In this document: positions 21,972-33,900 of the stretch, piece after piece | How positions within the stretch are numbered: position 1 is the stretch's first letter | Layout: every line of letters begins with the position of its first letter | NCBI GenBank assembly: GCA_037893225.1 | Contig: JAZGUH010000145.1 | Coordinates: 1,798,001-1,862,000 of the forward strand | Direction of reading: 5' to 3' | Origin: Hippasteria phrygiana | Taxonomy: Eukaryota; Echinodermata; Asteroidea; Valvatida; Goniasteridae | Length of the DNA stretch: 64,000 nucleotides | The notes under the pieces: model-generated | Told to the model about the DNA's origin: nothing | What the model saw: only the letters and a program-made list of their open reading frames with translations | Database searches by the model: none | Translations under genes and position numbers: made by a program

Positions 21972-22390
21972 CCAGTTCGTGTCGGAGGACGTGTTAACAT
22001 GCTCTGGTTGTTTTTATACACAGGCACGGCTGACAGGTTAAAACGTCAAGCTTGCCTTGACTCACCTCCGGGTGACGTCTCAACACGCTTAAATCCCTCA
22101 TTTGTTTTGTGCACACACATAAAGTCCGAGAAGTCTGTGGAGGCGGACCGTGTGTTGAACTTGAACCTGGCCGCTGTGCATAGCCTGTTCTACAATTTAC
22201 ACTAAGGTGGGCGCACCCGGAGTATTTAAATATATGAGGTTTCGGCAAGAAATATTGTACAAATACTGTTGAAATGACTCTTGCAGATCAGTATTTGTGG
22301 CGTTTGTTGGCTGTATCAGAAGTTGGTTGCTATATTTTGCCTTTTCTGAAAATTGAAATTTTCTCCAAAAATAATCCCGGCGCTAAGTGG
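21972..22390. mobile_element. TTAA-flanked MITE, CCAGTTCG ends
   Basis: TTAA at 21968-21971 and 22391-22394 flank CCAGTTCGTGTCGGAGG ... CCGGCGCTAAGTGG. Inverted similarity is limited to about 10 bp, so the boundaries rest mainly on the paired TTAA. Confidence 0.5.
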
Positions 22391-22394
22391 TTAA

Positions 22395-23500
22395 CAGCGG
22401 ACCCTATGGTTGCACACCAGTAAATCAGCTTCTATAGACCCCATTGATATACATGTACGCCAACTTCCAAAATTCAGGAAAAATACAAGTTACAACGTAC
22501 ATGTACAATGTACTTCAAATTTTAAACTTATTTCATCGTTTTTTTCAGTTTCTATTAAATTTTGTGGGGATAATAATCAATGACTTTTGGGAGAAATCCA
22601 AAGATGATCCCCCCTAAAAGTAGTCCCGTAGCCCATCGCCAGCTTGAAAGATGATGAATACGCTCCATTGTAAAATAGAGCACTTTTAGGGCCCAATTTG
22701 ATCCGAATTTCACAGTATACAAGCTAACAGTCCTGTGCATGGCTTCCAGCCTTATGTCTTTTACAAACCCTCAAGTTCATTGCCCACAAAATGCTCTTAC
22801 AGCACTTAGAACATTTGAGGGCTCGCAAATCATGATTTGGCCGGCGTAGGAATTTTTCGACCGATTTACTGGCCTGCACCCCTGTAGTGTCTCTTAAGTT
22901 TTTGAGAATTCCTTTTTATAATCATCCTTCGGTTGTGATGAACTTAAATGAGTTCTGTTTTAGTTTGTGATGTTATCAATTTTGATTTGCAAATCGTATC
23001 TGCACTCAAAAGATTGAAACAGTTCTTTTAAAACCCTAACACTGTTGAATCCATCTATCAATTAAAATACAAATTTCCACACACCTTAGGGGGTTATAGG
23101 GTTAAGCAGTCACAAGCCTATGGATCTTTTCAGTGTAATTTTCTCAAAAAATATCTGTGGGACAGTTTTTCTCAGTCATGTGAAATACATTACCTTACAC
23201 AGACAGTCAAATCAATGGCACGAGAAGTTGACTCTGGATCAGAGCTTGAATTTCAAACAATGGACCATTGGGCTTTGTTTATGTAATATGTACATGTATG
23301 TTAAACCTTAACTCACTAGGGTGTGTGGAAAATCATATTAATATTGGAGGATTCAGGACTATTAGGGTTAATGATATACATGTACTTGAGCCCAGGGTAT
23401 TTTTTTCAAGACCATTGTATCAAAATTCTGCTGCATGTAGCTTTCTTTGTTCACGTTTGAAAAATTACTTGACATTCTGTGCAGGTATGCTGCTGACTGT
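22395..23500. other. Gene-free stretch with degenerate CCCTAAC MITE pieces
   Basis: AACCCTAACACTGTTGAATCC near 23032 with GGTTATAGGGTTAA near 23093, and TTAAACCTTAACTCACTAGG near 23301 with GGACTATTAGGGTTAA at 23356-23371, look like short diverged members of the CCCTAAC TTAA family. No exon recognised. Confidence 0.45.
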
Positions 23501-23507
23501 TTAACAA

Positions 23508-23721
23508 TAAGCCAGTTCGGTATTTCAAAGGTCAAAGGTTATTCGGGATAAAATTGCTGACGTAATGTTGCCATGTTACGCGAACGCCCATTCTGATTGA
23601 ATTTAACACGTGCGCGTTGTGTAACCACCTTTTGTGTTCACACGCACGCGTTAGGTCACGCGGGTCATTCGGGATAAAATGTAATTGTGCACATGCGCAG
23701 TTGAAATACCAAACTGGCTTA
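23508..23721. mobile_element. 214-bp MITE with 20-bp inverted ends
   Basis: TAAGCCAGTTCGGTATTTCA at the left and its reverse complement with one mismatch at the right. The outer TA may be the target duplication. The interior contains TCGGGATAAAAT twice and ACGCGT-type sequence. Superfamily unknown; a TA target would fit Tc1/mariner-like elements. Confidence 0.8.
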
Positions 23722-24664
23722 TTATATTAGAGTCTCAACTTATTAATAATTGAACATTTATCAAGTGAAGATAAATTTCATCAATGAGAGATTTTGTTCA
23801 ACATGTGAAATCTGAAATTTATGTTTAAAAAAATTATTTGAAAGAAAAATAACCCATTCTTTAAGTCTGCAAGACCCATGTCTAAATTACTACACTTGGT
23901 CCATCGGTCCAGTGTGAATTTTCTTTCCTGTTGAAGATCTTATGCCACTAAGTCAATAATGGCCGCTCTCTATTTCAGTCAATATTTGTCAATTCCTCTC
24001 TGTACAGGAAAGAAAAGCCTGGAAATAATATTGATTGAGTTGGTGTTCGCCGTCTCTCTCTCTTCAACTACATGTAGATCTTGATTAACAGGTGAATGAG
24101 GCACTTTTATTAGAAACTGGCATTATGGTACGAAGGTCGTGAAGGATGTTTCATTAGTGTGAGGGGTTGATGGATACCTAAGTGCTAAAAACAGATCAAT
24201 TTTGTCGCTGTGTCAACACTCGATGCCACCAAAATTGATTGAATGTAAACAACAACTTTTGGCATCAGAAGTGCAGTAAAAGCTTCGATAACGATTGTTT
24301 TTTTGAGGAATTGAATTTATGACAGAAATTTTTTTTTTCTGATCAGATACACATGTACTAAGACTAGCCAGGCACATGTACATTGTACATGTTGATTACG
24401 ATTGTACATGTATTATTTCATGGAGTATGAAGCTGTTTCAACATTAGGCATTATTGTAAGTTTACATATTGACAAAATACAATGTATGTGAGACCAACCA
24501 CCACGAAAGGGACGTGTACTACATGGAGGAGGTTAGATTTCATCAGCTTTTGGATAAATTCAAATATAATTCAAATAAGATTTTTTTTAAAAATTTTTAC
24601 GGATAAGCGTTCCAAATTTACCGAGAAATTTCTTTAAAATTCAAATAATAAAAAATATTTTACT
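23722..24664. other. Gene-free stretch
   Basis: AT-rich DNA with ACATGTAC runs near 24370-24420. No exon, repeat partner or RNA gene recognised. Confidence 0.35.
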
Positions 24665-24668
24665 TTAA

Positions 24669-24907
24669 CCCCTTGCGTCCAGCAGCCAAGCAAGCAAACA
24701 ATAGGCACCACACTGAATAGAGTGGTCCTATTCATTACACTTGGAGCCCCCTCCCCCCTTTCATGTATAAAAATACTCCATCCATTCATTACACCTCCAT
24801 TCAAGAACAGTAATGGTTTGAGTATGCGCAGGAATGTGCATATAGATGACAACCGACCAGGTGATCTTTTTCAACTGTGGCTGTGGCCGTCATCCGTATT
24901 CAAGACG
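24669..24907. mobile_element. TTAA-flanked MITE, CCCCTTGCG family 2, copy 1
   Basis: TTAA at 24665-24668 and 24908-24911 flank CCCCTTGCGTCC ... TATTCAAGACG. The interior (AATAGGCACCACACTGAATAG, CATTCAAGAACA, ATGCGCAGGAATG) recurs at 54372-54690 and in part at 56300-56545. Ends resemble the 20936 family, but the interior differs. Confidence 0.7.
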
Positions 24908-25222
24908 TTAAACAAATAAAAGGCACTATTCATTTCATAATGCTTATAAATTCAAAGTCATCCCCCTTTTAAAAAAATGAATAGTAGTGTAGAAATATGT
25001 TCAGTGATTTTGTATGTTGCAGTGATTAGTGCCAACCTAAATAAACAGTTGGGTTTGTGTGAATTTAAATAGTGTTGATTCTATTTGGTCATTTAGATCA
25101 GTATTGTGTTTGTTCAGAGTGTGTAAATTATAAAGTTGCATAGGAATCTATCTTTTCTGAATCTAATTTGTGTTCATTTAATTAAAAGCTAATAAAGCAA
25201 GAATAAAGAAAGTTACAACTGA

Positions 25223-25654
25223 TAGGGCTGTCCCGAATATACCCAAAATTCGATATTCGATCATCAAGCGAATATTCGAATACCATTTTGCCAGTTGGAA
25301 TATTCGAAAAGATATGTATGCACGTACAGATACGACTCTGATGCTATTTTAATAGAAAAGTTACAGCGCTTAGCAGGGTCAAATGCCGCATTTTTGTCAA
25401 TCGTAATTTCTTTTTGTGGATGGAGGTTTATTGTTCCTGTTCGTAAAACCCTTGATGCAACAGGGACATGCATGTTTGAACGGTCCATAATCAATCGCCA
25501 TACGTAAAACAGCGGCGTGCTTTTACGTGAATTCTTTTTTACCGGTGCAGCATGCACTGAAAAACTTGATCGCCGAGTATTGAATATTTGAATATTCGGT
25601 CAAATCCAGTTTCGAATATTCAAATACTAAATTATTCGAAAATGAACAGTCCTA
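25223..25654 (+). mobile_element. hAT-like MITE, copy 2, with perfect target duplication
   Basis: Element TAGGGCTGTCCCG ... GAACAGTCCTA, flanked by ACAACTGA at 25215-25222 and 25655-25662, an exact 8-bp target-site duplication. The interior matches copy 1 (reverse) and copy 3. It encodes no transposase. Confidence 0.92.
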
Positions 25655-25662
25655 ACAACTGA

Positions 25663-26450
25663 TAACTTTGTGGGTGAGACATAGGAGGTGGATTTCAAAT
25701 CGGGGTTTTTGCAAATTTTTCTTTTCTAGACATTCCTGTATCATTCGTGATTGCTCTAAAATATAAATAGGCTGATTCACTGGATATGTAGGAAATTACT
25801 AGGCCATCTTTAAGATGAAATGAAGGATAATGTTCATAACATGGACAGACATTCTTGAATCATACAGGTATATTCTTGTTATAATTAATCCAGCCTTTGT
25901 TCCATTACTCGTTCATAAATCACTCAACATTAAAGCAACCTATTTAGTATTGATGAAATTAGGATGCGACTTGATCAATGTTCATAACATAGACAGAAAT
26001 TTTGTGACAAATGTCTGTTCCTGTTATGAACAATAAGTCTTGACGATGTACATGTACACCCTGTAGTTGAAAAAACACGTAGAGGTTTAACCTAAGATTG
26101 GCCAGTGGCAATCCCTCAATGAATAGCTTTACATTAGGAACAAAATTTGGGATAATTCATGATTTCATTACTACTTCCCAACACTTTAAAATGAAATGTC
26201 TGTCTATGTTAGGAACATTAAATCATGAGGATAATCCTCTGTAATTCCTCAAAACCTGAGAACTTTATCGAAAGTTTTGGTGGGCAATGTTCTTACTAGA
26301 ATATTGGATGCAGAAAGAGGGAAAACATGGAAAATTACTTGATGTATCGACTCCTGTCCCTGGATCTCCCTAAATGTCACAATTTTTTGTAACCGTTAGC
26401 ATTATTTTTTTTATGGAAGTCACCCAATAGAGTCCACTCTAAAGAGCTAC
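25663..26450. other. Gene-free stretch upstream of the channel gene
   Basis: AT-rich. ATGTTCATAACATGGACAGA near 25830 recurs with changes near 25979. No exon supported. Confidence 0.35.
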
Positions 26451-26454
26451 AACA

Positions 26455-26640
26455 GAGTTTTTGGGGTTGGCCACATTTTAGGTTGCTAGCACTACCACCC
26501 TAATGGTTTTCCCAGGTCCAGATCTGTGTAAATAGAGAATAAATCTTCATTTTATGCCAAATAAATGATCCCAATTTTCAGACCTACATATATAGACCCA
26601 GGTGGGGTAATAACTTCCACAGTTGGTGAGACCAACTCTT
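26455..26640 (-). repeat. Dispersed repeat Y, copy 1
   Basis: In reverse orientation this resembles 58668-58860. Shared pieces are GTGGAAGTTA, CCTGGGTATAGGTCTGAAAATTGGGA-like sequence, the AAACCATTAGGG type block, and the CTACCACC motif. Boundaries are approximate. Confidence 0.6.
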
Positions 26641-26799
26641 TAATCAGTTGAGGATGCCATTCCTGTTTCACACTTCACCGATCCACACTGGAACCATCTC
26701 TCCTCTAATCCTCTTTTAGGGTCTAGGCAATCTCCTGATGACATTCAGTTTATCTCAAATTCTAAGAATCATATGATTCGAAGTACCATACTTCTCTTT

Positions 26800-27130
26800 T
26801 TTGATGTAGTTGCACTCTCTAGTAATTACACTCTCTACCATGCAAAAACTCAATCGCATTTAGTATAATTGATATGTTATTTCAATTGTTCTTTTCTGCA
26901 GATACTCATTGGAACAGCAGCTACACACATTTGAAGTTCATCAGTGCGGTGGACAACATCACCAAACAAGAATGGAAGTGGATATATCTTAATTTCCTCC
27001 TCAGAAGTGATGTTGCACCCAGCACCCAGAACCAGTGGACAAAAATACCAACGTCATGAACCTTTTCTTGTCCCCAGGATTACGGGGTCGTATGTGTCTG
27101 CATCACACATGTACATGTAAGTGGATTTTG
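26800..27130 (+). other. Possible 5' UTR exon with strong acceptor at 26899
   Basis: TTTCAATTGTTCTTTTCTGCAG ending at 26899 is a good branch/pyrimidine-tract acceptor in the sense orientation, about 300 bp before the channel ATG. A continuous exon from here into 27213 would need no further acceptor. The transcription start and any upstream exon cannot be located from sequence alone. Confidence 0.25.
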
Positions 27131-27212
27131 CAGGGGGAATAAAAAAACGTTATTAGTAGCCATTGCATCTCCAGTGGGACTGGTGCTTACGCTGTTCCAT
27201 TCCCGGGACCGT

Positions 27213-27962
27213 ATGGATGCGGATGTGGGCCATGGCAGGTGGGATGATGAGCGAGAGGAGGGGCAGGACTCGGACGTGGCTGCTTACAGGAACTTCATCG
27301 TGGAGATGGAGAGGGAAATCGAGGAGCAGTCGCCTGTGGAGTTGCCGGATGATGACACCTCGTTCGACAACGATAACAAACTCCTCCTCAAGGCAGCATT
27401 TCCTTCCGACAAGGCCCAAGGAAGTGGTGGGCGGCTTGGTACCCCACCACCCCCGGCCAACGGGGTGCTTGCAAATTCAAATAATACCTCCAGGGGTCAA
27501 GACGATAACATCGGTATGAACAGGGTTGGTTCCCCCATGACAGGTCGGGAGAGGATGGACTCCCCTGTAAGGAGCTTCCACACACCCCCGGGAGATACAG
27601 AATGGATGCTCACACCAACGACCCCACGGAGTAGCTCCCCGATGCTTGTCAGGACTCCCTCCCCCGCACTGAATCGCAGCACATCTCCGCTGTGTGAGAA
27701 GAGGCCAATGAGTCGCAAGAGTGCCAACATGGCGGACCGTGCGGTGCAGGAGAGCGGCGCCGGTGAACGTTTGACGCGCAATGGCAAAGTCGGTTGGAAG
27801 GATGATGTTGACTCTGTGGAGAGGGAAAAGGCAGCATTGGGGAAGAAGTCGAATCCACCAAAACGGAATATCCGAACATTTCAGCAACGTTCGGCTCAGG
27901 AGAACTTTGGCTTATATGGACTCCTAACACCTGCCTTGTGTCTTGTGCCAGGGGTTGATGGG
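27213..27962 (+). CDS. TPCN-like: Channel exon 1: Ser/Pro-rich cytosolic N-terminus
   Basis: Residues 1-250, ending phase 0 at GATGGG|GTAAGT. The first ATG in the open frame is at 27213; the frame is open upstream to about 27150, so an earlier exon with another start is possible. After an acidic start (DDEREEGQDSD, EMEREIEEQ) comes a low-complexity region full of SP/TP pairs (TPTTPRSSSP, RTPSPALNRSTSP), typical of proline-directed kinase targets. It ends in a hydrophobic stretch, LYGLLTPALCLVPGVDG. Residues 1-230 or so have no counterpart in the human TPCs. Confidence 0.8.
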
Positions 27963-30900
27963 GTAAGTTTGAAATAAGTGAAGACTAAAAGCCTAATTTA
28001 TTTGAATATTAATCCTCCCTCTCCACGTGCCAAATTGGAGCCAACTACCCTATCTATCAAAACCTATCGAGTGACAGGTTGAGACACACAAGCTGTGGGA
28101 GAGGAGTGGATTCAGTTTTTCGATAGATTGTGATAGTTATAATAGTAGGAGGGTTAAAGTGAAGCAAATTACATAGTGCTGACAAAGCACAGGGAGATTG
28201 GTTTGCCTTCTCCGCAATATATGTTTATAATGTGCAGAACGTTGTGCAGACGGTACCTTATTCCAAAAACGGGGAGTGCATACTGAAAACGATGGGTTAC
28301 CATAATACATGTAGGAGGTGTTGCCTGTAGGCTGGTGTAAGCACAGCACGCCCGGGGTACGAACACTCGCTAGTGTTATTGACTTGACGTGCTTACTCGG
28401 ACTCGAGTCGGACTTGAGTCCTGATTTTTTTGACTTGACACTTGACTTGACTTGGGACTTGATTCAACTTGACTTCATTTTTTTTTACTTTAACACCTGT
28501 GTTAAAATAAATACAAACTGTTTTGTCGTACACACATACATGTATCAGTTGAAACAAAATGCTAAGTCTACAGCCCATATATGTAGCGATCTGGATGTCC
28601 AGCACATATTCAGGGCTGCAGCACTTACCAACTGCATGGAGAATCGTCAAGACGGCATGCTAGCTTGATTTTGTACAGTGAATGCGTTCCAGCCTGTGCG
28701 TAGTCGTCATTGGAATTTTAATTTACTATGTTCATTAACTGACTTGAGACTTGACTTGAAAAAATTGACTTGGGACTTGACTTGGAAAAAGTTGACTTGG
28801 GACTTGACTTGGGAACATTTGACTGTGGCTTGACTTGACTTGACTTGAATTGTATAGACAGCGTATCAACAGTCTTCCTTTGTTATAGTTGGTTTCCAAA
28901 ATTTGTCCATGGCTTTTAGTGCTAGCCTAGATGCTTGCTTCTGCAACTTTGAAAGTTTGTACTCTTCTTAGACTTTTCTGTCCATCACTGCATGCTATCA
29001 TTAAGTAAGCCCTGTTGGCACTCCCTGAAGTAATCAAACCTGCAAACAAACTGACTTTTGCACGGCACAGGCTTTCAGGTATTCCTACTTTTCCTACTTT
29101 TTTTTCTTGAAATGTCCGACAATGAATTCTCATTGAAAATGTTTTCATAACCTAGTTAAACACGGTCATAGGAAATCACACAAATGAAGGGCTTGGGTGC
29201 AGGAGTACTGCAACTTTACTTCCAAGAGCTTACATGTACATGTACATGTACATGTACAAGTGTTGTGAATACAGAACATGCCAAATGAGGCTTGTGATGC
29301 TGTGGACATGGATATTGAACAAAAACTACTCCTGAGTGAAAGCATGCAAAAGTCCTACTTTGCTGATTTGGTCATCAAAAGTCCTACTTTTGCCCTGTTT
29401 TGTTTAAAAATGTGTATCCTACATTTCCTACTTGTTCAGCAGTGTCTGCTTGAAAGCCTGATTACAGTGCTGTACGCTTGTATGGCAGCAATGACACAAA
29501 ATTCTTGGTATCATTAAACACCAGTGGTTGCATGTGTGTCTAAGTTCCTTGTGCATGGATTGATTATCTGTGCCAATGACATCACCGCAGACATATAAAC
29601 TTGGAACCATGGAGACACTATGTGTCAATATTTGCCAAACCGGTTCCTATGTACAGTGCACTCTTGTCACGTTCCTGCATATGTACTCATATACAATGGT
29701 GACTTCCCATTGTATTTGGGAACACTTTTTGTGTAGTTCGATCTGTTTGGCCTCTGCAGTGTGCTGTAATTACTAGAGTGGCCTTTACAATAATACATAA
29801 AATAGTTTTTAACTTATTTTTTTCAATACTGCAGATAATAGCCTAACATCAGTGTACACCACATTAACCCTCCTGTTCTCAAGGCCAAAATGGAGCCAGC
29901 TTTAATGTTTAGGTCTTCATGTACTTAATTACTGTACATGTGTATTGTTAATCTACTTTTTAGAACGCTTGCTCCCATCAGTACATTGTACATACACTAA
30001 TGTGTACAGATGTGGAGTCGATACTGAATGCAATCCCAATTTCTGTTCAGAGTGGACTTTCAAAATGTTGCTGTAACCCAAGCCTAAACATGCTTAAAGT
30101 ACGGTGCAATTAAAGGTTAGCATGAGAATGGGAATTTTGCTTCACTTTTTTTTCTCCTCACCGGGACTTCCTGTCTGAAGTGGGAAAATATTTTCTCCAA
30201 GTTGGAGAACAATTTCACAATTTTTCTCAAATTGGTTAAAATATTTTCTCAAACTGGGAAAATATACTATGTTTTTAATTTTGTGAAAAAACATTTCTGC
30301 GAGGATAACATTTTTAAACTTTCTTACTTGGGTGAAAATCATTTTGCATATTTTTGAAATGGGAAATTGAAATGAGAAAACTTAATTTGTAATTGTAATT
30401 TATGCAAGAAAATTGGCATTTCACAGAAAAATAGATTTGTCTATATAAAATTTAAAAACCCACAAATATAAAAGCTTGATTAAATTCATGAAACGTAGAC
30501 ATCTCTTCCCGAAATCAATTTTTGCTGATTGTACACGATTTTTCATTTTTATTTTTGTCTCCTTTGACAGCACGATGCCTTGACGCAGACCTTCTCGGAT
30601 CTCTGTGGTGAACATCGTGAGCTGAAGCTGGCTGCAGCTCACATTGATGATGCCATCAACGGTAGAGGAAAGTGGGGCAAAGCAAGGGCATTCTTCACTT
30701 CCAGGAAGGGACAGATGTAAGTGTAGCATAACCCGATTGCCTCTTGGCCTTCATACGCTATTCTCTCAATTAATGCCCAAGTGGAGTCCACTTAAATTAG
30801 TCACTAAAGGCTGGTTCATACATGAAAGTGAATCTATAACGTCAACGTCAGTATTCGCGTTGGAATTCTAACACATTTCAACTATGCATTTATTAACTCC

Positions 30901-33900
30901 ACCGCAAATGTTTCATAACGCTTAAAGCATAAACATAGAAAATCTCTTAATATTTAGGCACCGAGTTTGATGGACTGGCTTCTCTCCTAAAATTTAAATG
31001 GCTTTAATATTTTCAGTCAGTTGGAAGACAGTCAACTATTTCAAAGTTTAACCTGAAAATCTTCACCGGGTTCTTTGTTTTTCTATTTTTCAGGCAACCT
31101 TACAAATATAGACAGTAGGATACAAATTCAGAAAGAGTGAAGAAATATTTAAAACCTAACAGGAAAACTATAGGTTGAGGTTCGGGAAAATGTAAAACAT
31201 GAACGAAAATTGTTTTCTAAAAGGCAACAAAGTCTAAATAGATTCAAATTTGCTGATTATCTACGGCTTAAAGAATTGCCCCATTTAAATACACATGTTG
31301 GTATGCTGTACCTTCATTGATGTCCCGACTAATTGAGTACTGTGAATTTGGCCAATTTCTCCTTTTGACTAGTAATTATAGCTAACCATAATAGAAATCT
31401 ATACCAAATCTTTACCATAATTGAAATCAAAGTGAAGTACAGTGTATCAGTTCAGTTTTCTAAAAAGGTATAACCACCTCCCCAAATTGCCATTTTACGT
31501 TTGACTTTTGACAGTTTGGATGGCATCAGGTTTTCATTTTGGGTTGAATGACTTTATGTACATGTAAGCTGTAAAGATGGGAATCCACATGTACGTTTTT
31601 TGATAAACGTTTAGCAAAACCTTCCCATAGTATAGCGTTTGAACATTTAGTCAACACTTCAAAAAGGCTGCCGCCATGTCCACTCCCAGTATGTGTGCGG
31701 TAACTGCAGTTACGTGTTTTTGTATAATGCGAATGCACCTGTGCCTGCTAATAGAAGGAATTGCAACTACATTGTAATGGTGCATCTATTTGTCGGGAAC
31801 TGGCCCATTTAATTGGCTAAGATATTATTATCACTGTCCATCAGCAAAGAACACTCCATTAACCAGCACTAGGGTACATCCTCAAAGTCCGGTGGCATAC
31901 AGCTGAACTTAAATGGAAACTTTGATACCCTGCACGATACCCTATACAGCTATACCCTAAGCACACTCCAGATTATTGTTATCTAACACATCCCCCTAGA
32001 TTTCTGAATAGAATTCCTGAGATTCCGGGAACACAATGACCAACACAAAAGAGGGGGGGGGAGGGGGTCCCTTTTCCCCCATATCTGCTTCATATGGAAA
32101 CTTTGCATCAAACAAGAGATACATGTACATTGTATCAATTTGAACAATGTGGCTGTCAATCATTCTCTAGAAAGGCTTTTTTTGAGCTGAGATTTTATTT
32201 TGGCATTTTTCATTCAAAGACTATTGAAACTTTATACGAAAATTGAGGGAAACTGAAATAGATTTACAAACATTGTAGATTCTTTGTAAATATAACTGTA
32301 GATTGCATAAATACAGTACAGCCCACAAGTAGTTTCAAGAACGAGCGAGGGGCCTCGATAATTTTGCGAGTAACGAGCGCGGGCACTCGCACGTTCCTCG
32401 CGCGTTTGAAAGGGATTTTACTTTTCCTTACGAGACGAGACGAGTGCCTCGTTCCATCCTCGTTTGACCGGAACGAGCGAGGGGTACGCACTCGCGTGTT
32501 TCCCCGGTTGCGAGCGAGTTTCTTGCGTGGGGTCGGCGCCTGTCCGACACGGATGAACGTACACGCACACACAAATGTTCACGTAAGAAAATACGTGAAG
32601 ATGCCATGCGCCAGTGAACACGGCTAGCCACGTACGTGTATAATATTATCCCGACGTACATGTATGCCTTGGCAGCTAAAATCTGCCACTAGGCAGCTAA
32701 AACCGAGGGGATGTTTATGAGTTTGTCGGGCCATGTTCGGAGGTTTGGACGGCACATGTACATCAATTAGGAGTGCATGCAGACCTCGTTCCGCCGTACG
32801 CAAGTAGGATCCTATTGTCTACTTGCGTTTATGATGGGGGGGAACGAGGACACATTTATTCCTAAAATGGCGGTGTTGTGTAAACAAATCTTTCTGGTTA
32901 CACAATCTTTTATACTAAGGTCATGGCGTTCAGGTTGGGATATGTAGTGCTATCCCATTCAGTGACGCTTTGTGTTGATTTGTGAAATTGAAAACGTGTA
33001 TGACAGCAATAAAAACGTATCCGTTTCAGATCTATATTTACCTATATTTGTCTTTGCAACATATGTATTATTATGAATATAATCCTGAAGGCCAATTAAA
33101 TCCTTAGATCGGAATAATGATTGTAGGATTGTTTTGTTATTTCACTGGTTTAAGGACTGGTTAAACCCCAATCCTGCTACAAACACAATCACACTAACAT
33201 GCATCTTGAATGGAATCTTTTAGAAATTAATTCATAATTGAACGCGCATCTAACAGAAAAAGCTTCACGCCAATTCAGGTCCGTACGCAGGACAGGGAGG
33301 TATGGGTGCGTATGCACATTTTCTGGACCAAATTTCAAAACTTCCGTTCAAAATATACCCCGATTTTTGGGCCGGAAAAGATTTTAAAAAGCTCTCCACA
33401 TCTATATGGGGGAGGGGGGTTTGTTGGATTTTTTTTTTATAGCGGCTCATGAAATAGCCTTTCCAAATACTTGCAAACATTACGCATGTCAACGTAAAAC
33501 ATGTGGTGGGCAATCTAATTTTGCCGATTCTTAAACGAAAACACAAACCCAAAAAACAAAAACACCCCCTTTTTTTGAGGGGGGGGGGGGGGGGGGGGCG
33601 GGGGGCATACGCACTCTTACTCCGTGAATACAATGTACAAGGTACGGGACTACAATTACTGTGTTTTGTGACTGGCCTAAGCTGGGTAATTACAATAGCG
33701 TACATGTACATGTATGTTTTTCATTGCCGGAAGAGATGCAAAGTCAATTCAACACTTAATTCCGACATCATGAGATGCCGCTCAGTAGGAGCCATCTACC
33801 GCCAGAGCATTCACCAACCCCAGACGTCCATTGTATCACGTCATGCCTTCGATATAAAAAGCCCGCCTTTGAAATGAAGTACAGGACATGCCGCTCCCTG

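Noticed and set aside
27163..27519. Alternative frames over channel exon 1
   Set aside because: Shadows of the real frame; they do not splice in phase to exon 2.
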